A program made the position numbers and the translations under genes. Shown piece by piece: positions 1 to 11,041 of a stretch of DNA of 64,000 bases. The stretch is from contig WOFQ01000001.1 of assembly GCA_012184525.1 (NCBI GenBank), positions 1,488,001 to 1,552,000 of the forward strand, in the 5' to 3' direction. Source of the DNA: Xenoacremonium recifei. Its lineage: Eukaryota > Ascomycota > Sordariomycetes > Hypocreales > Nectriaceae. A model generated the notes under the pieces. The model was not told the origin of the DNA. It saw only the letters and a list, made by a program, of their open reading frames with translations, and did not search any database. Position 1 is the stretch's first letter; every line of letters begins with the position of its first letter.

Positions 1-481
1 CGACTGGCGCAGAGTTCTCGGTGCTCTGTTTTCTCTGGATAATGATTCCGACAGGAGCAGCAACGGCGGATTCGACCTCGAAGGGCATGTGCAGGACATG
101 ACTGGTGCCCGCAAGGAAGTATATGTGCGCCTGGGTCTTGAGGAAAACGACGAGGGCTTTTGAGAGCCTAGGCTTTTTGTTGGGTATCTTCTTCGATGTA
201 TCATCGTCTTCGGAGACCGGAAAGTAAGCCAAGAGCGCTTGCGTTATGTGTTCCTTCTCGAGGTCGAACTTGAAGGCCTTGCGAAAGATGCCGCCTCGAG
301 ACCAGATGACGCATGTTTGGGTCGTGAGGAGCTCATCCTCGAGCTCTTTGTCGTCCTTGTCGCCGAGGGGAATATTCCAGGTGTAGGAGTTGGCCGTCGG
401 GTTCGCGGATAGCAGCTGTTCGTCGATCGCATGCTGAAGACCGGACGGGTGATGAAGCCCGAGAGACCTCACCGAAGCCAT
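1..481 (-). CDS. apc1: Anaphase-promoting complex subunit 1 (APC1/BimE), N-terminal part, truncated by window edge
   Basis: The reverse strand reads an open frame of 160 codons from an ATG at 481 down to base 1 with no stop, so only the N-terminus is in the window. It begins MASVRSLGLHHPSGL and later contains KALVVFLKTQAHIYFLAG and LPFEVESAVAAP-like sequence, which I recognise as the start of fungal APC1 (BimE in Aspergillus). APC1 is the largest scaffold of the anaphase-promoting complex, the nuclear ubiquitin ligase that triggers the metaphase-anaphase transition. The full protein is usually around 2000 residues, so most of it lies to the left. It diverges from VPS41 across 435 bp. The assignment rests on recall of the family's N-terminus. 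Confidence 0.85.
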   Translation of the reverse strand, partial: MASVRSLGLHHPSGLQHAIDEQLLSANPTANSYTWNIPLGDKDDKELEDELLTTQTCVIWSRGGIFRKAFKFDLEKEHITQALLAYFPVSEDDDTSKKIPNKKPRLSKALVVFLKTQAHIYFLAGTSHVLHMPFEVESAVAAPVGIIIQRKQSTENSAPV

Positions 482-916
482 GATCAAGAGTCCTCCATAG
501 GCCACCGACCGCCGGCCCCGATGCTCCGTCTTTTGGCGCCGAACGGGGTTGTCGATGGTATATCACGATTGCGTCGTCATGGAGGGTTGATGCCCGCCGA
601 AGAGCAGCAAAATTCCGGTGATGTTTCGCTGTCGCTGAACCGCGTTCGAGACGCGATCTGTTAAGCCGCTGAAATGCACAGAGTACAAAGTGGGATGGTG
701 GGGCTGGCCGATTGCCTGTCCTAGCGCGAAATGGTAGAGCTCGGCCCGTGACGTAGCTGCAAGGTACCTGCTCTTGTTAGGGCGCCATCTCGAAGCTGTC
801 CAAGCTCCCGTCTCGGCTCTGACATAGGTAGCTGCCTCAACATTTCCCCCAACACCTCCCATCGCTCCGGTACTTTGCCTCTGTTTTCGCAGAATGACCT
901 CAATGAAGCTATCGCA
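482..916. promoter_or_regulatory. Divergent intergenic region APC1 / VPS41
   Basis: 435 bp separate the start codons of two divergent genes, so both promoters should lie here. Reading frames crossing it start at non-ATG codons or are interrupted. I see no strong TATA box and no recognisable binding-site array. Confidence 0.5.
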
Positions 917-3900
917 ATGACGGAACAAGCCTCCCAGCCGGGTGAGAGGGAGCAAGTGTCGCCTGCAGCCGAAGATCCCCAGCTCGATACACCACGCGAC
1001 GAGTCGGAAGGGCCCTCGGTAGACAAGGGCAAGGCGCCGATTCGCGATGTCCCGACGCCCGGGACGACAGGATCGCGAGAAGGAAGCGAGAGTAGTAGCG
1101 ACGGTGAAGGCGCGGGAGCAGGGCACGAGGGCGGTCATGCGAACGAACCTGCGAGTAACGACGATGACGATGAAGAAGATGACGAAGACGACGACGACGA
1201 TGAAGACGATGATGAAGATAGCGAGGAAGAGGAGGACGAAGAACCAAGGCTGAAATACGCTCGGCTGACGCAGCATCTCGGTGGCGTCTACCGCAATGGC
1301 GATGCGACAAGTGCTTTTGTCGTCGCAAGTGACAAGATGGTAGGCTCAACAGATCCGGCACATAGAAAGCATGCTAACCGCTGGCCATAGATTGTTGGAA
1401 CGCACAACGGTAACATCGTAGGTACTCTCGATACGCGGTGCATCTGCCAAGTCTAACCAGCTACCAGCATGTGATCCAATTACCCATGTTTCAGTCTTTG
1501 CGAGTATATCATGCTCACTCGGCCTCCGTCACGGGCATCTCCATTTCTCCCTTTCCGCTTCCTTTACCAACCGAGAAGCCGGTGGCTCCCCAGAATCTTG
1601 AGCCCCCTGGCAGCCAAAGTCCTGCATCATCGCGCCTTTCAGATGCCTCCCCAATTGCAGCTTCGCGACGGCCTCGCGAACCCGCTCCGATCCCCCGGAC
1701 TCCGTCAAATGAGATCTACATCGCAACTTCATCAATGGATGGAAACGTTTGTGTGCAGTCGCTCGTGGATATGAAAGATGTGCAGCTCCGAAACTTCGCA
1801 CGTCCAGTGCAGGCAGTGGCCTTGTCTCCCGAGTACAAGACCGACCGAACGTATTTGTCAGGAGGCTTAGCTGGACAACTAATCCTGACTGTTGGCGGAG
1901 GTCCAGGGCGAAGCACTTCTACCACAACCGGAACCGCTGCAGCTGTGACATCCGGCTGGCTCGGCAGTATGGGACTCGGAAGCAACACAGGCAAGGACAC
2001 GATACTTCACTCAGGAGAGGGCACGATTAGTACCATTAAGTGGTCTTTGTCTGGGAAATACGTCGTCTGGCTTAACGAGCATGGGATTAAGATCATGCGC
2101 TCCAAGTTGCACCTTGATAGTGTCGATGTCGAAGACGCTTGGAAACGCATTGGTCACATTGATCGGCCCCAGACTGACGAATGGGATATAATGGCGAGCG
2201 TGTGGAAGGGGCGTGTTGAATGGATAGACGAACACACTGTTGATTCCGATGAATCGGAGCAGGCGCTTCAGAATGTCACGGTGTCGCCCGCAGCCGAAAA
2301 GCTCAAGGAACAGGTTCTCCTTGGCAAGAAGAAGATTGAAAGACTCCTCGTGGGTTGGGGAGGAACCATCTGGATCATACACGTTCACCCCGGAGGTGTT
2401 GGTGTTGGGAAACACGTTGGTGAGAGGACCATTGGACGAGCTGAGATCGTCAAGATGTGAGTCTTCCCCTATTACAACCCCCTTATACTTAACTAACCAT
2501 CGGCAGTCTCCGCATGGATTGCATCATTTCCGGCATTTCGTTATATACCCAAAATCTGCTTCTAGTTCTCGCATATTGTTTACCTGAAGATGAGGATGAG
2601 GAGGACCTCGAGAAGACGGTCACTCTGCCGCCCAAAGGGCACCGTTCAACGCTTTCGACAGCTTCGACTGGAAGCGAACCTTCAGGCGGGATACGACGAC
2701 GATCAAACAACCAGCCGCCAGAATTAAGGCTCATCGATCTCAACTCGCAGGCTGAAGCCGACAAGGACGGCCTTAGCGTCAGTCGATTCGAGAGGCTCTC
2801 CTCAGGGGACTACCACTTAGGTGTCCTTCCAGCACGAAATGCAGCTTCTGTAGTGGCTTCGTCAAGAGGTGCACTGGAGGCTCTGGCAGGCCTTGGATCG
2901 GACATGTGGAATGCTGCAATCAACCCAAGGTCACTCTTCAGCTCTGGCGCATCTATTCGGAGCAGAGAAAGTGGTGATGATGCTGGGTCAAGTCGAAGGA
3001 CACCAAGCACAAGCGGGACTGTTCGTCCAAGCCCAAGCAAAGGATCACAGACGGTCCATCCCAGCCTCATGAAACCAGGTGTCAAGATCTTCATCCACAG
3101 CCCGTACGACTGCATTCTCGCAACCCGGAGAGACTTGGGCGATCACCTCGGGTGGCTCCTCGAGCATCAACAATACCAGCGAGCCTGGGAATTGCTCGAT
3201 GAACATCCTGAGATCATCTCAGCTGGTATTCCCGAAGCATCCAGCGAGGTCCCTTCAACGCCTTCAAAACAGCAGGCGAGTGGCGACGATTTCTATGACG
3301 ATGAATCCGTGGCCGAATCGAGTTATCGCAACATGTACAGTTCAGCCCAGCGGGAGAAGAGGCGCATCGGAGAGCTCTGGATCCAGAGTTTGATTGAGGA
3401 GAATGATTGGGTAACGGCTGGACAAGTCTGTGGAAAGGTTCTCACTACGCCAGACCGCTGGGAGAAGTGGGTTTGGACGTTTGCAGGCGCGAAGAGGTTT
3501 GACGAGATCACGAACTACATGCCGACTGATCCCATGCAACCACCAATCCCAACAACCATCTACGAAGTTGTCCTCGGTCACTACATACAAGCTGACAAGC
3601 CTCGATTTAAGGAGTTGTTGGAGCGCTGGTCAACAGATCTGTTCGACATCAAGACTATAACAACCGCTCTCGAGAACCAACTCAGTTATCGTGACGTCCG
3701 TGAGGATAGCATTGATGATGGAGAGAAGGGTCGAGACTGGCGCATTGTTATGGAGAGCCTTGCGAAACTTCATGAGGCTAACGGTCGTCACCGCGAGGCG
3801 CTGAAATGTTATATCAGGCTCCACGACGCGGACTCGGCCTTCCGGCTTATAAGAGACAGCCATCTCGCCGAAGCTGTTGCCGATGACATTCCCAGCTTCA

Positions 3901-5115
3901 TCGGACTACGGGTTGCCCCTGATGATCTGGAGAAAATGGATCAGCAAGATTTGGAGGAGGCTACAGCAGAGGCCATTACTCTCTTGGTCGACGAAGCCCA
4001 ACATGGGCTTGTACGACCGGCCGTAGTGGTCGAGCAACTTCTTGGTCAGGAACTTCACCTCTACATCTACTTCTATCTCCGAGGTCTTTGGAAAGGCGAA
4101 GGGATCATGGAGCACATGGGCGAGAATATGGATCGTCTCGTCATGGAAAGTCAGTCCTTGGTCGACGATTTTGCCGACCTAGCCGTCCATCTATTTGCAA
4201 CATACGACAGGAAGCTGCTGATGCAGTTTCTCAAGTCCTCCGAGTCATATAACTTTGAAAAGGTAGATTTCACTCGGTATGGCCTCTTATCAGACAGTTG
4301 CTAACAAAGAGCAGGCTGTTCAAGAATGCGAGTCCTTCTCATACTACGACGAGCTTGTATACCTATACTCCAAGACGGGCCAGATGAAACGCGCTCTCTA
4401 TCTCATCATCGATCGACTCAAGAATGTGCACAAGGCAATCGAGTTTGCAAAGGAACAGGACGATCCGGATCTATGGGAGGACCTCCTCAACTACAGCATG
4501 GACAAACCAAGCTTCATTCGCGGTCTGCTGGAGCAGGTCGGGACCGCCATCAACCCCATCACTCTCGTCCGTCGGATTCCAGAGGGTCTCGAGATCGAGG
4601 GGCTTCGAGAGGGCCTGACACATATGATGAAAGAGCATGAGATACAGTATAGCATCAGCTCAGGGGTCGCGCGGGTCTTGCGCAGCGAGGTGGCTGCCGC
4701 GCAGAATGATCTCAGGGCTGGCCAGCGCAAGGGTGTCAAGTTCGAGGTTGTCGTCCATTCAACGGAACACGTCGACATGGAAGTTAAGGACGTCCCTACA
4801 GACCCTGAGGAGCCCGTGACCAAGTCTGTCCCCGAACACGATCATAGAAAGCCGGAGCCGGGGCACTGTGCTGGATGTCACGAGCCTTTTACAGAATATG
4901 AGATGGAGACTTTGGTAGGGTATGCTTGTGGCCACGTCTTCCATCTGAGTCATCTATTAGAAATCATCAATCCGGGAAAGCGGGTTGATGTTGACCTTAG
5001 CAGCGGCGTAGAGGGCGGTAGTCGGTACTCGGTTGGGATGAAGGTTATGAGAGCGAGATTGCTGAGGGATAAAGTAAGAGGAGGATGTCCGTTGTGTCAT
5101 GTCAAGGACGCATAA
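917..5115 (+). CDS. vps41: Vacuolar protein sorting-associated protein 41 (HOPS complex subunit)
   Basis: Five exons join in frame: 917-1339, 1391-1417, 1468-2456, 2507-4262 and 4315-5115, giving 1331 residues. The introns are 50-52 bp with GT-AG ends; the last carries a GCTAAC branch site. Vps41 is a HOPS tether subunit that acts in fusion at the late endosome and vacuole and in AP-3 traffic. Visible parts: a Ser/Glu-rich N-terminus with a run of about 30 Asp/Glu (codons at 1159-1245), a beta-propeller-type region (RLKYARLTQHLGGVYRNG, GTHNGNIHV), CHCR/clathrin-repeat helices (HYIQADKPRFKELLERW, ELVYLYSKTGQ), and a C-terminal RING-like module (CAGC near residue 1250, CGHVFHLSH, CPLC). The ATG at 917 was chosen because frames further upstream start only at TTG. 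The acidic tract is long but such tails are common in fungi. Confidence 0.93.
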
Positions 5116-5415
5116 AGCGTGTTCTGTTGTTTGAGGGTTAGGAGTCTCCAGCGAGAGATCTTTTTTGCTTCTGTACAATAAGGCGAAGCAGTGCATTAGG
5201 GGCGTTCACTTCACGTTTGGGTCGAGGCCTTTCAATTAAAATACAACTACTTTTCATTGCAGAGTATTTAAGTACAACACGACCAGTATTAAGTCCAACC
5301 CTTCGGCTTCTCAAGATGCCAAATAATCAGTCAATCCTGTGTGCTCATTCTCCAACTCTCCCTCCGAGTCATTACCAGGCAGATGATCCCCTGACATGGC
5401 ACATTAACAGGCTAC
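5116..5415. other. Convergent intergenic region
   Basis: 300 bp between the stop codons of VPS41 and the GPI-anchored protein gene. It should hold both 3' UTRs. I see no gene in it. Confidence 0.5.
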
Positions 5416-6242
5416 TTAAAGAGCGTAGACAACGGCAACGCCCACGGCGCCGAGAACAGCGGCCGGAGCGGCGTTGAGCATCTTGGCTGCTCCTGTAGCC
5501 GTGGCACCAGGGGCAGAGCCGGAGCCAGTGCCCGAGGCAGAGCTACCGCCGGTGGGATAAGCGCCAGTGCCGGTCGCAGAGCCGCTGCCGGACGCATAGC
5601 CGTGGGACTGGGTGCTCACGAGAACGGTGGCACTACCAGAGACACCGGTAGCGGTGAGGCTGACGACTGAGCCGCCGCTAGAGGCACCTCCCGTGGCCGT
5701 CTCAACAGGGACGGAGTAGGCAGGCTGGGTAGCCTCGGGGACAGAAGAGACAATAGACTGGCTACCGCCAGCAGCAGAGACGCTGGAGCCCTGGGCAGAG
5801 GGAGGAGACGAATACTCGCCAGGGGTAGACGGGACGGAGGTGCTAGCGATGGGGACAGATGCTTGGACAGTAGAAGCCGCGGCCGTGGGAGCGGTCTCAG
5901 CGACGACAATGCTGGAGGTGGACGTAGAGACAACGCAGGTGGTCGAGTGGACAACGCTGCAGACACTGTAGCTGGCGATAACGTTGGCTGCCACGCGTTA
6001 GAAAGATGTTTGAGGATAGGCAAAGGAAGTGTTCTTACTGCCAGAGGTCATGGAGCCAATGGTCTGAGTATCCGGGTACTCGGTAGAGGCAACGGCATAG
6101 GCGGCTAGATGACGGTTAGGAGATGGGGATGGGGGCATGCTTTGATAGAATTACAAGGAGTGCTGTTGTCAGCCGCGGCAGTGGGAGCGAGGACTCCGAG
6201 GAGGGCGAGAACGCCGGTGACGATCATCTTGGACACAGACAT
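5416..6242 (-). CDS. GPI-anchored Ser/Thr-rich cell-wall protein
   Basis: Three exons on the reverse strand (6155-6242, 6039-6104, 5416-5987) join in frame to 241 residues. The N-terminus MSVSKMIVTGVLALLGVLAP is a typical signal peptide with likely cleavage after TAAA. A short segment follows with a few cysteines (SVCSVVHSTTCVV). The rest is a low-complexity Ser/Thr/Gly/Ala stretch expected to be heavily O-mannosylated. The C-terminus has small residues (GATATGAAK) before a hydrophobic tail ending AVGVAVVYAL, as in a GPI-attachment signal. I infer a plasma-membrane or wall protein. No enzymatic domain is visible, and low-complexity sequence prevents naming a family. A longer 5' leader is possible, since the frame upstream of the ATG is open but not protein-like. 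Confidence 0.85.
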
Positions 6243-8873
6243 GCTTTCTGTTGGATTCTGTTTGTTGTTGTGGTCAGTTCCGTGCGAGGTAAGATGAAGA
6301 GAACAGGAGAAAGGATTTTGAAGAGGAAGAGAGCAGGGCAAGGAGAATGTTCGACGACGGGGATTATGACGCGTAAAAGAACGTGAATGGGCGCGTGGTG
6401 CTGAGTGTGGCGGAAGATGATTCACCTCTGGAGAGAAGCAAAACATCACGAGGCACCTCTGATGCACCAGCGTGAAGAAAGACACGGCGCGGAGAAAGAC
6501 AGTGTTTGGGCTGAGTAGCACGTACCTTATTATGTTCAATCGATGTGATATGAAGATACCGTCGTGAGAACGTGACAGAAAACGAAAGCTGATGCGACGA
6601 TTGGAGGATGTGGTCGTGAGCGTTGAGAGGGAAGAAATTTTGTGGATGCGTGAAGAGGTTTCGAAAATAAATAGAGGGCTCAGCAGTAAACAAGTCTGTG
6701 TGACGCGAGTTAGTGATCTGTTGCCAGCTAGGAGACGACGGGTAGCTGCATGAGGTGCCATTTTATTATTGGGCGAAATGGGTGGTGAAAAAGGGGGATG
6801 TCAGTGAATCACTGACGAGAAAATTGGCAGAGCCAGGCGGTGGGAGTGATTCTGGTACGTCAGATTGCAGAAAAAATGACCACTGCATTGTCTCTGGGTG
6901 TGCCTAAGGCACATAGCTGCATCGAGAGGCATCCAACAAGCATTGCGAGATGCCGTCATCGAGTCGAGCCCCTGAGTCGAGGCCAAGTCGGATGGCCCGA
7001 CGTTTCGACGCGGATTCTCGCATATCAGACCGACAGGATGATGACTGAAAAGGTATGCGGTGACCGAGCAAGCATTTTCTTGGCAACACGACGGAATGAC
7101 TTCCCGACGAGTCCAGAAATGAATATAATAACGAGACAATTGTACGTACCTGAAGATCCGACCCAACACTGGACAAGGCCGCACACTCAACAAAGCAGAA
7201 ATGGCACGATCTAGAATGAGAAGAAGGTAGAGGACAAAGACCATCGATCGAGGTACTCCAATCCAGATATAATGTGCGATTTCTAATATTCCTGTTTCAA
7301 AACAGACTCGTCTCCGAAACCCCAGGCCAGTACACCCAGCAACACCCGATCATCGCGAGAATACCCTCCTCTTCCTCACCTCTCCCTCCTCCAATCCCCC
7401 CTCAAGGCATCACCGTACCACCCTCACACAGCGGCATCTCGCAGTCCCATGGCGCACAACATCTCCCCCCCTCTCTGTCCTCCCAAGCAACGGTCCTTGC
7501 CTTGCCGGTCCTGTCGTGTGAAATTGCGCAGCGCCAATACGAGACACGTGCTCCGTGCGAGGTGCAGGCAAACAGCATTCGGCCAAACCGAGGAGGCCTT
7601 AAGCGAGCATGCATCTGCCCTGGGCAAACCGGGCTCGTGGCACCGCGGGCGGGAGGGACATCGGTTTGTGGTGCGGTGGACGGCGCGTTGGCACGGCAGG
7701 GGATTAGCAAGCGTGTTGTGGGAGGTGGCGAGGTGGCGGTTAGAGAGTTGAACCTGCAGAAGGCTTGGTATCCGAGGTTTACAGCATGACTGTGATTAAT
7801 TGGGTGAGGTCGAGGTGAGAAGTACGGGCGAGTGTTTTAAGATACTTTGTGCTATTGATGAGGATAGAAACTCAACAATCTCTAAAGGCATTAAGGGCGT
7901 TCTATAACCAAGCATATACAAGTCTCTATTGCTATCTATAAGGAACCCTAGCCTTCATACCTCTCGGAGGTATTTGGTTTTTGGAACTCCTGGTCGTAGA
8001 AAGCAAAGATCATTTGCATAAGAATTCTCTTTGGCAACACGCAGACCCAGGATTATCTGTCTAGAGTAATATTATTTTAGGCTTGTCTCAAATCATCTAA
8101 AATATTATGAGAGGATAACTAGTGCAACATAGATGAAACAGTCTTACCAATCATCGTTGTTCCGTTAAAGACGATATTGATGTATCCATAGAACCAAATA
8201 CTGTTAGAGATGTAGGGTGGTAGTTATGCTCAGGAGGAACAAATAGCAGAACATGGCCGCCAACTCCTGACTAATGCATACAATTTTGAAATGGTGACTT
8301 GTAAGAGCTAGGAAAGACAGGCGCATTTTCTCAAAGGTGACGATGCTAAAGAAGAAAGGAGTCATAGGATAGGCAATGCCTGGTATATAAGTTAGCACAG
8401 TGCAGAGCTAGAGATACACAGTGATTCGTGCCTAATAAATCCCGTAGTTACAGGCGGAAATCGCACTGTCTCTCTGGCACTCAAGCCGGGACTGGAACTC
8501 GACGGGTTTTCTAGCGGCCCGACCCAGCCTGCAGAACTCCACTAGAGCTTCAAGATGCTCCGACTTACAGGGGAAAACTTAAGCTCGACTTTCAACTTCA
8601 TCGAAAACACCAGGACTGTCAATCGCACTTCAGAGTAGAATTGTGCTGCGGAATATCTTCCTACGGTGCAATTCAGCCACGCTGACCAGGATCCAATCAC
8701 ATTGGCGTCGCATCGCGTTCGCCACCGCCCGTCGAACCCTCCCACATGCGCCTGACGCTCGACCTCGAACGAACCATACGATTGATCGGCCGACTCGAGG
8801 TTGCGGCTTATAAGCGGGATTGGTTCACTTGAGACTAGTCTCTGATTCACAACTGTACGGATTGGCAGTTACG
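6243..8873. other. Gene-poor intergenic region, 2.6 kb
   Basis: This gap between divergent genes shows no gene I can support. About 6250-6760 is the likely leader and promoter of the wall-protein gene. An open frame at 7274-7789 is low-complexity and starts in a Pro/Ser-rich stretch; I do not accept it as coding. About 7800-8420 is clearly AT-rich compared with flanking genes, with no repeat family I recognise. The last 400 bp should contain the GatB promoter, with a TTATAAG element near 8807. Confidence 0.5.
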
Positions 8874-10718
8874 ATGAGCCGCATACCAACTGCCGTTCTG
8901 AGCAGATATCTGCTGAACGGTAGGCTTCCGCGCCAGGGCTGTGTCGGCGCTCGAAACGCGAGAAGAGCTATCGTCAGCCATGCTCCATGGTCAAGCCCTT
9001 CCCTGGCTCGGTCGCTACACGTAGCGACAGAGAGCACCGTCCCACCACCCGCGGTGCCTCTCCGGAAACAGTTGAAGGACCAGGCGAAGCAAGCGAAGAA
9101 GCAGGGGAAGAAGAAGTCAAAGGGCGATTCACAGACTGTCGACGGCTGGGAGCTCACAGTTGGCATTGAGATTCATGCGCAACTCAATACGTCGCGCAAG
9201 CTTTTTTCTTCGGCGGTGACCTCGTTCAACGAGGAGCCCAACAGCCATGTGGCGCTCTTCGATCTTGCCATGCCGGGCAGTCAGCCTTTGTTCCAAAGGG
9301 AGACACTCGTCCCGGCTGTCCGCGCCGCCTTGGCCCTTGGCTGTGATATACAGCCGCTTAGCCGGTTTGACAGGAAACACTACTTCTGGTGGGATCAGCC
9401 GTCCGGCTACCAAATCACACAATACTACGAGCCATTTGCAAGGAATGGGCACATAAAATTGCTGGCTCGGGATGGAATTTCTCCTCAAGACGGTGAGAGC
9501 GTTACTATTGGGATTAAGCAGGTTCAGCTGGAACAAGACACAGCCAAAACTTTGGCCCAGCCGGGAAACATCAACTGTCTGGATTTCAACCGGGTTGGTG
9601 TTCCGCTGATTGAGATTATTACGGAACCTGAAATGCATCATCCCCGAACAGCAGCTGTCCTGGTTCGCAAGATTCAGCTGTTGTTGAGCACAGTTGATGC
9701 TTGTGTGTCGGGGATGGAGACTGGGGGCCTGAGAGCTGATGTCAACGTATCTGTCCGTAGGACTGACGGAACTCAGGCTACGCTGGGCACCCGGACCGAG
9801 ATCAAGAACTTGAGCACGATTAAGGCAGTCGAAGACGCCATCATCGCTGAGCGAGACCGCCAGATCCGCGAAATTGAAGCTGGAAACAAAATCTCCAGCG
9901 AGACTCGTGGTTGGACTGTTGGCTCTAGTGAGACCCGTCGTCTCCGAGGAAAGGAGGGCGAGGTTGATTACCGCTACATGCCTGATCCCGATATCGCCCC
10001 TCTCGTCATTGGAAACGACCTCGTGAATCACCTCCGGGCAACACTGGCTGTGTCTCCTGATGCGGAGCTTGACAGACTGATTGCCTACTTTGGTCTCACA
10101 CCAAAGGATGCCTTGTCACTCATCAACCTTGAGAACGGTGCGCGGGTCCTCTACTTTTATAAAGTGCTGGACTCCGTCAAGGAGTTGTTGGAGACTGATT
10201 TGGCTTCAACGGCTATGCCTGACTTGAAGACTTATGCAGGCCTTGTTAGCAACTGGATCATCCACGAGCTCGGTCGCCTGACCACCTACAAGGCGGGACC
10301 ATTAGCGGAACGTGATCTCACATTCACCCCTGATGGAGAGTGCGTGCAGATTCCCGTCTCGGATTTGTCCCAACTTCTCTATTACCTCTGTCGCAAGCAA
10401 ATCACTGGCAAGGTAGCTAAGGAGCTGCTCTTTGCAATCTACCTCAAGGAACTCGAGGGCACAGTTGCTGATGCCATCCAAGACAACGATCTCTGGTTCA
10501 AAGAGCTGTCTGAAGACGAATACGCGGCACTTGCCGACGAAGTGATGCAAGGAGAAGAGCGTGTGCTTAAAGAGTTTGTCAGCTATGAGACGTTCCCGCA
10601 GGGCAAACTGATGTATCTCGTGGGGAGGATGATGCGGCTTGGGTCAACCGAGCGCATAGACCCGGCCACTGCTGAGCGAGTGATGCGGGCAAAGGTCGAG
10701 GCTCTCAAGGCAGAGTAG
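8874..10718 (+). CDS. PET112: Mitochondrial glutamyl-tRNA(Gln) amidotransferase subunit B (GatB/PET112)
   Basis: A single exon of 614 residues. GatB is the kinase/transamidation subunit of the GatFAB or GatCAB complex, which converts Glu-tRNA(Gln) to Gln-tRNA(Gln) in mitochondria. Family signatures are clear: WELTVGIEIHAQL, VQLEQDTAKT, DFNRVGVPLIEIITEPE, GGLRADVNVSVR, and YRYMPDPDIAPL near the end of the catalytic domain, followed by the GatB/YqeY-type helical tail (GKVAKELLFAIYLKE). The N-terminus is basic and Ser/Ala-rich (SRIPTAVLSRYLLNGRLPRQG), consistent with a mitochondrial presequence. I take the ATG at 8874; the frame extends further upstream only from a TTG. Confidence 0.95.
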   Translation: MSRIPTAVLSRYLLNGRLPRQGCVGARNARRAIVSHAPWSSPSLARSLHVATESTVPPPAVPLRKQLKDQAKQAKKQGKKKSKGDSQTVDGWELTVGIEIHAQLNTSRKLFSSAVTSFNEEPNSHVALFDLAMPGSQPLFQRETLVPAVRAALALGCDIQPLSRFDRKHYFWWDQPSGYQITQYYEPFARNGHIKLLARDGISPQDGESVTIGIKQVQLEQDTAKTLAQPGNINCLDFNRVGVPLIEIITEPEMHHPRTAAVLVRKIQLLLSTVDACVSGMETGGLRADVNVSVRRTDGTQATLGTRTEIKNLSTIKAVEDAIIAERDRQIREIEAGNKISSETRGWTVGSSETRRLRGKEGEVDYRYMPDPDIAPLVIGNDLVNHLRATLAVSPDAELDRLIAYFGLTPKDALSLINLENGARVLYFYKVLDSVKELLETDLASTAMPDLKTYAGLVSNWIIHELGRLTTYKAGPLAERDLTFTPDGECVQIPVSDLSQLLYYLCRKQITGKVAKELLFAIYLKELEGTVADAIQDNDLWFKELSEDEYAALADEVMQGEERVLKEFVSYETFPQGKLMYLVGRMMRLGSTERIDPATAERVMRAKVEALKAE

Positions 10719-11041
10719 TTGCTGGGCGCTGTGTAGCCCAGAATGGTCATCTTGTGTTCGCACTTAGTCCTTACTGCCAGGACTTCAACGTTGCATCGGA
10801 TGGGAGTAACTGATTGTGAACGAGTTCGCCAACAACACGTGTAACATGGAGAGGTCTCGTGCGCGCGGTGTGAATGGGAAGCAAACACGGCCTTTTAAAT
10901 ACAAGAAATTTCCAGAGCAAGCAACTTCCCTCGTGCACGATCTTTGACAGAAGACAAATCTGCGTGACCTTGGAATATAACTTAGCCGAGGACTTGTCGC
11001 CGCATTTCGCTTAACATTTCGACGACCCTTTGCAAGTCGTT
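10719..11041. other. Intergenic region between GatB and the single-pass membrane protein
   Basis: 323 bp containing the GatB 3' end and the next promoter. Near its end, GCTTAAC at 11009-11015 followed by TTTGCAAG at 11028-11035 looks like a branch site plus 3' splice site, so the next gene may have an upstream exon here or further left. Confidence 0.4.

Noticed and set aside
6105..6761. Long reverse frame extending upstream of the wall-protein ATG
   Set aside because: The upstream part has no ATG-linked protein features, while a perfect signal peptide begins at 6242. The extension is more likely 5' leader.
7274..7789. 171-codon frame with a C-x2-C-R-V-K-L-R-type stretch recalling a Zn2Cys6 transcription factor
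   Set aside because: Only the first few residues resemble the zinc cluster; the Cys spacing then breaks down and the rest is low-complexity. No splice pattern rescues it.
7800..8420. AT-rich patch as a RIP-mutated transposon
   Set aside because: AT content is raised, but there are no terminal repeats, no decayed transposase or reverse-transcriptase frames, and no repeated copy in the window.
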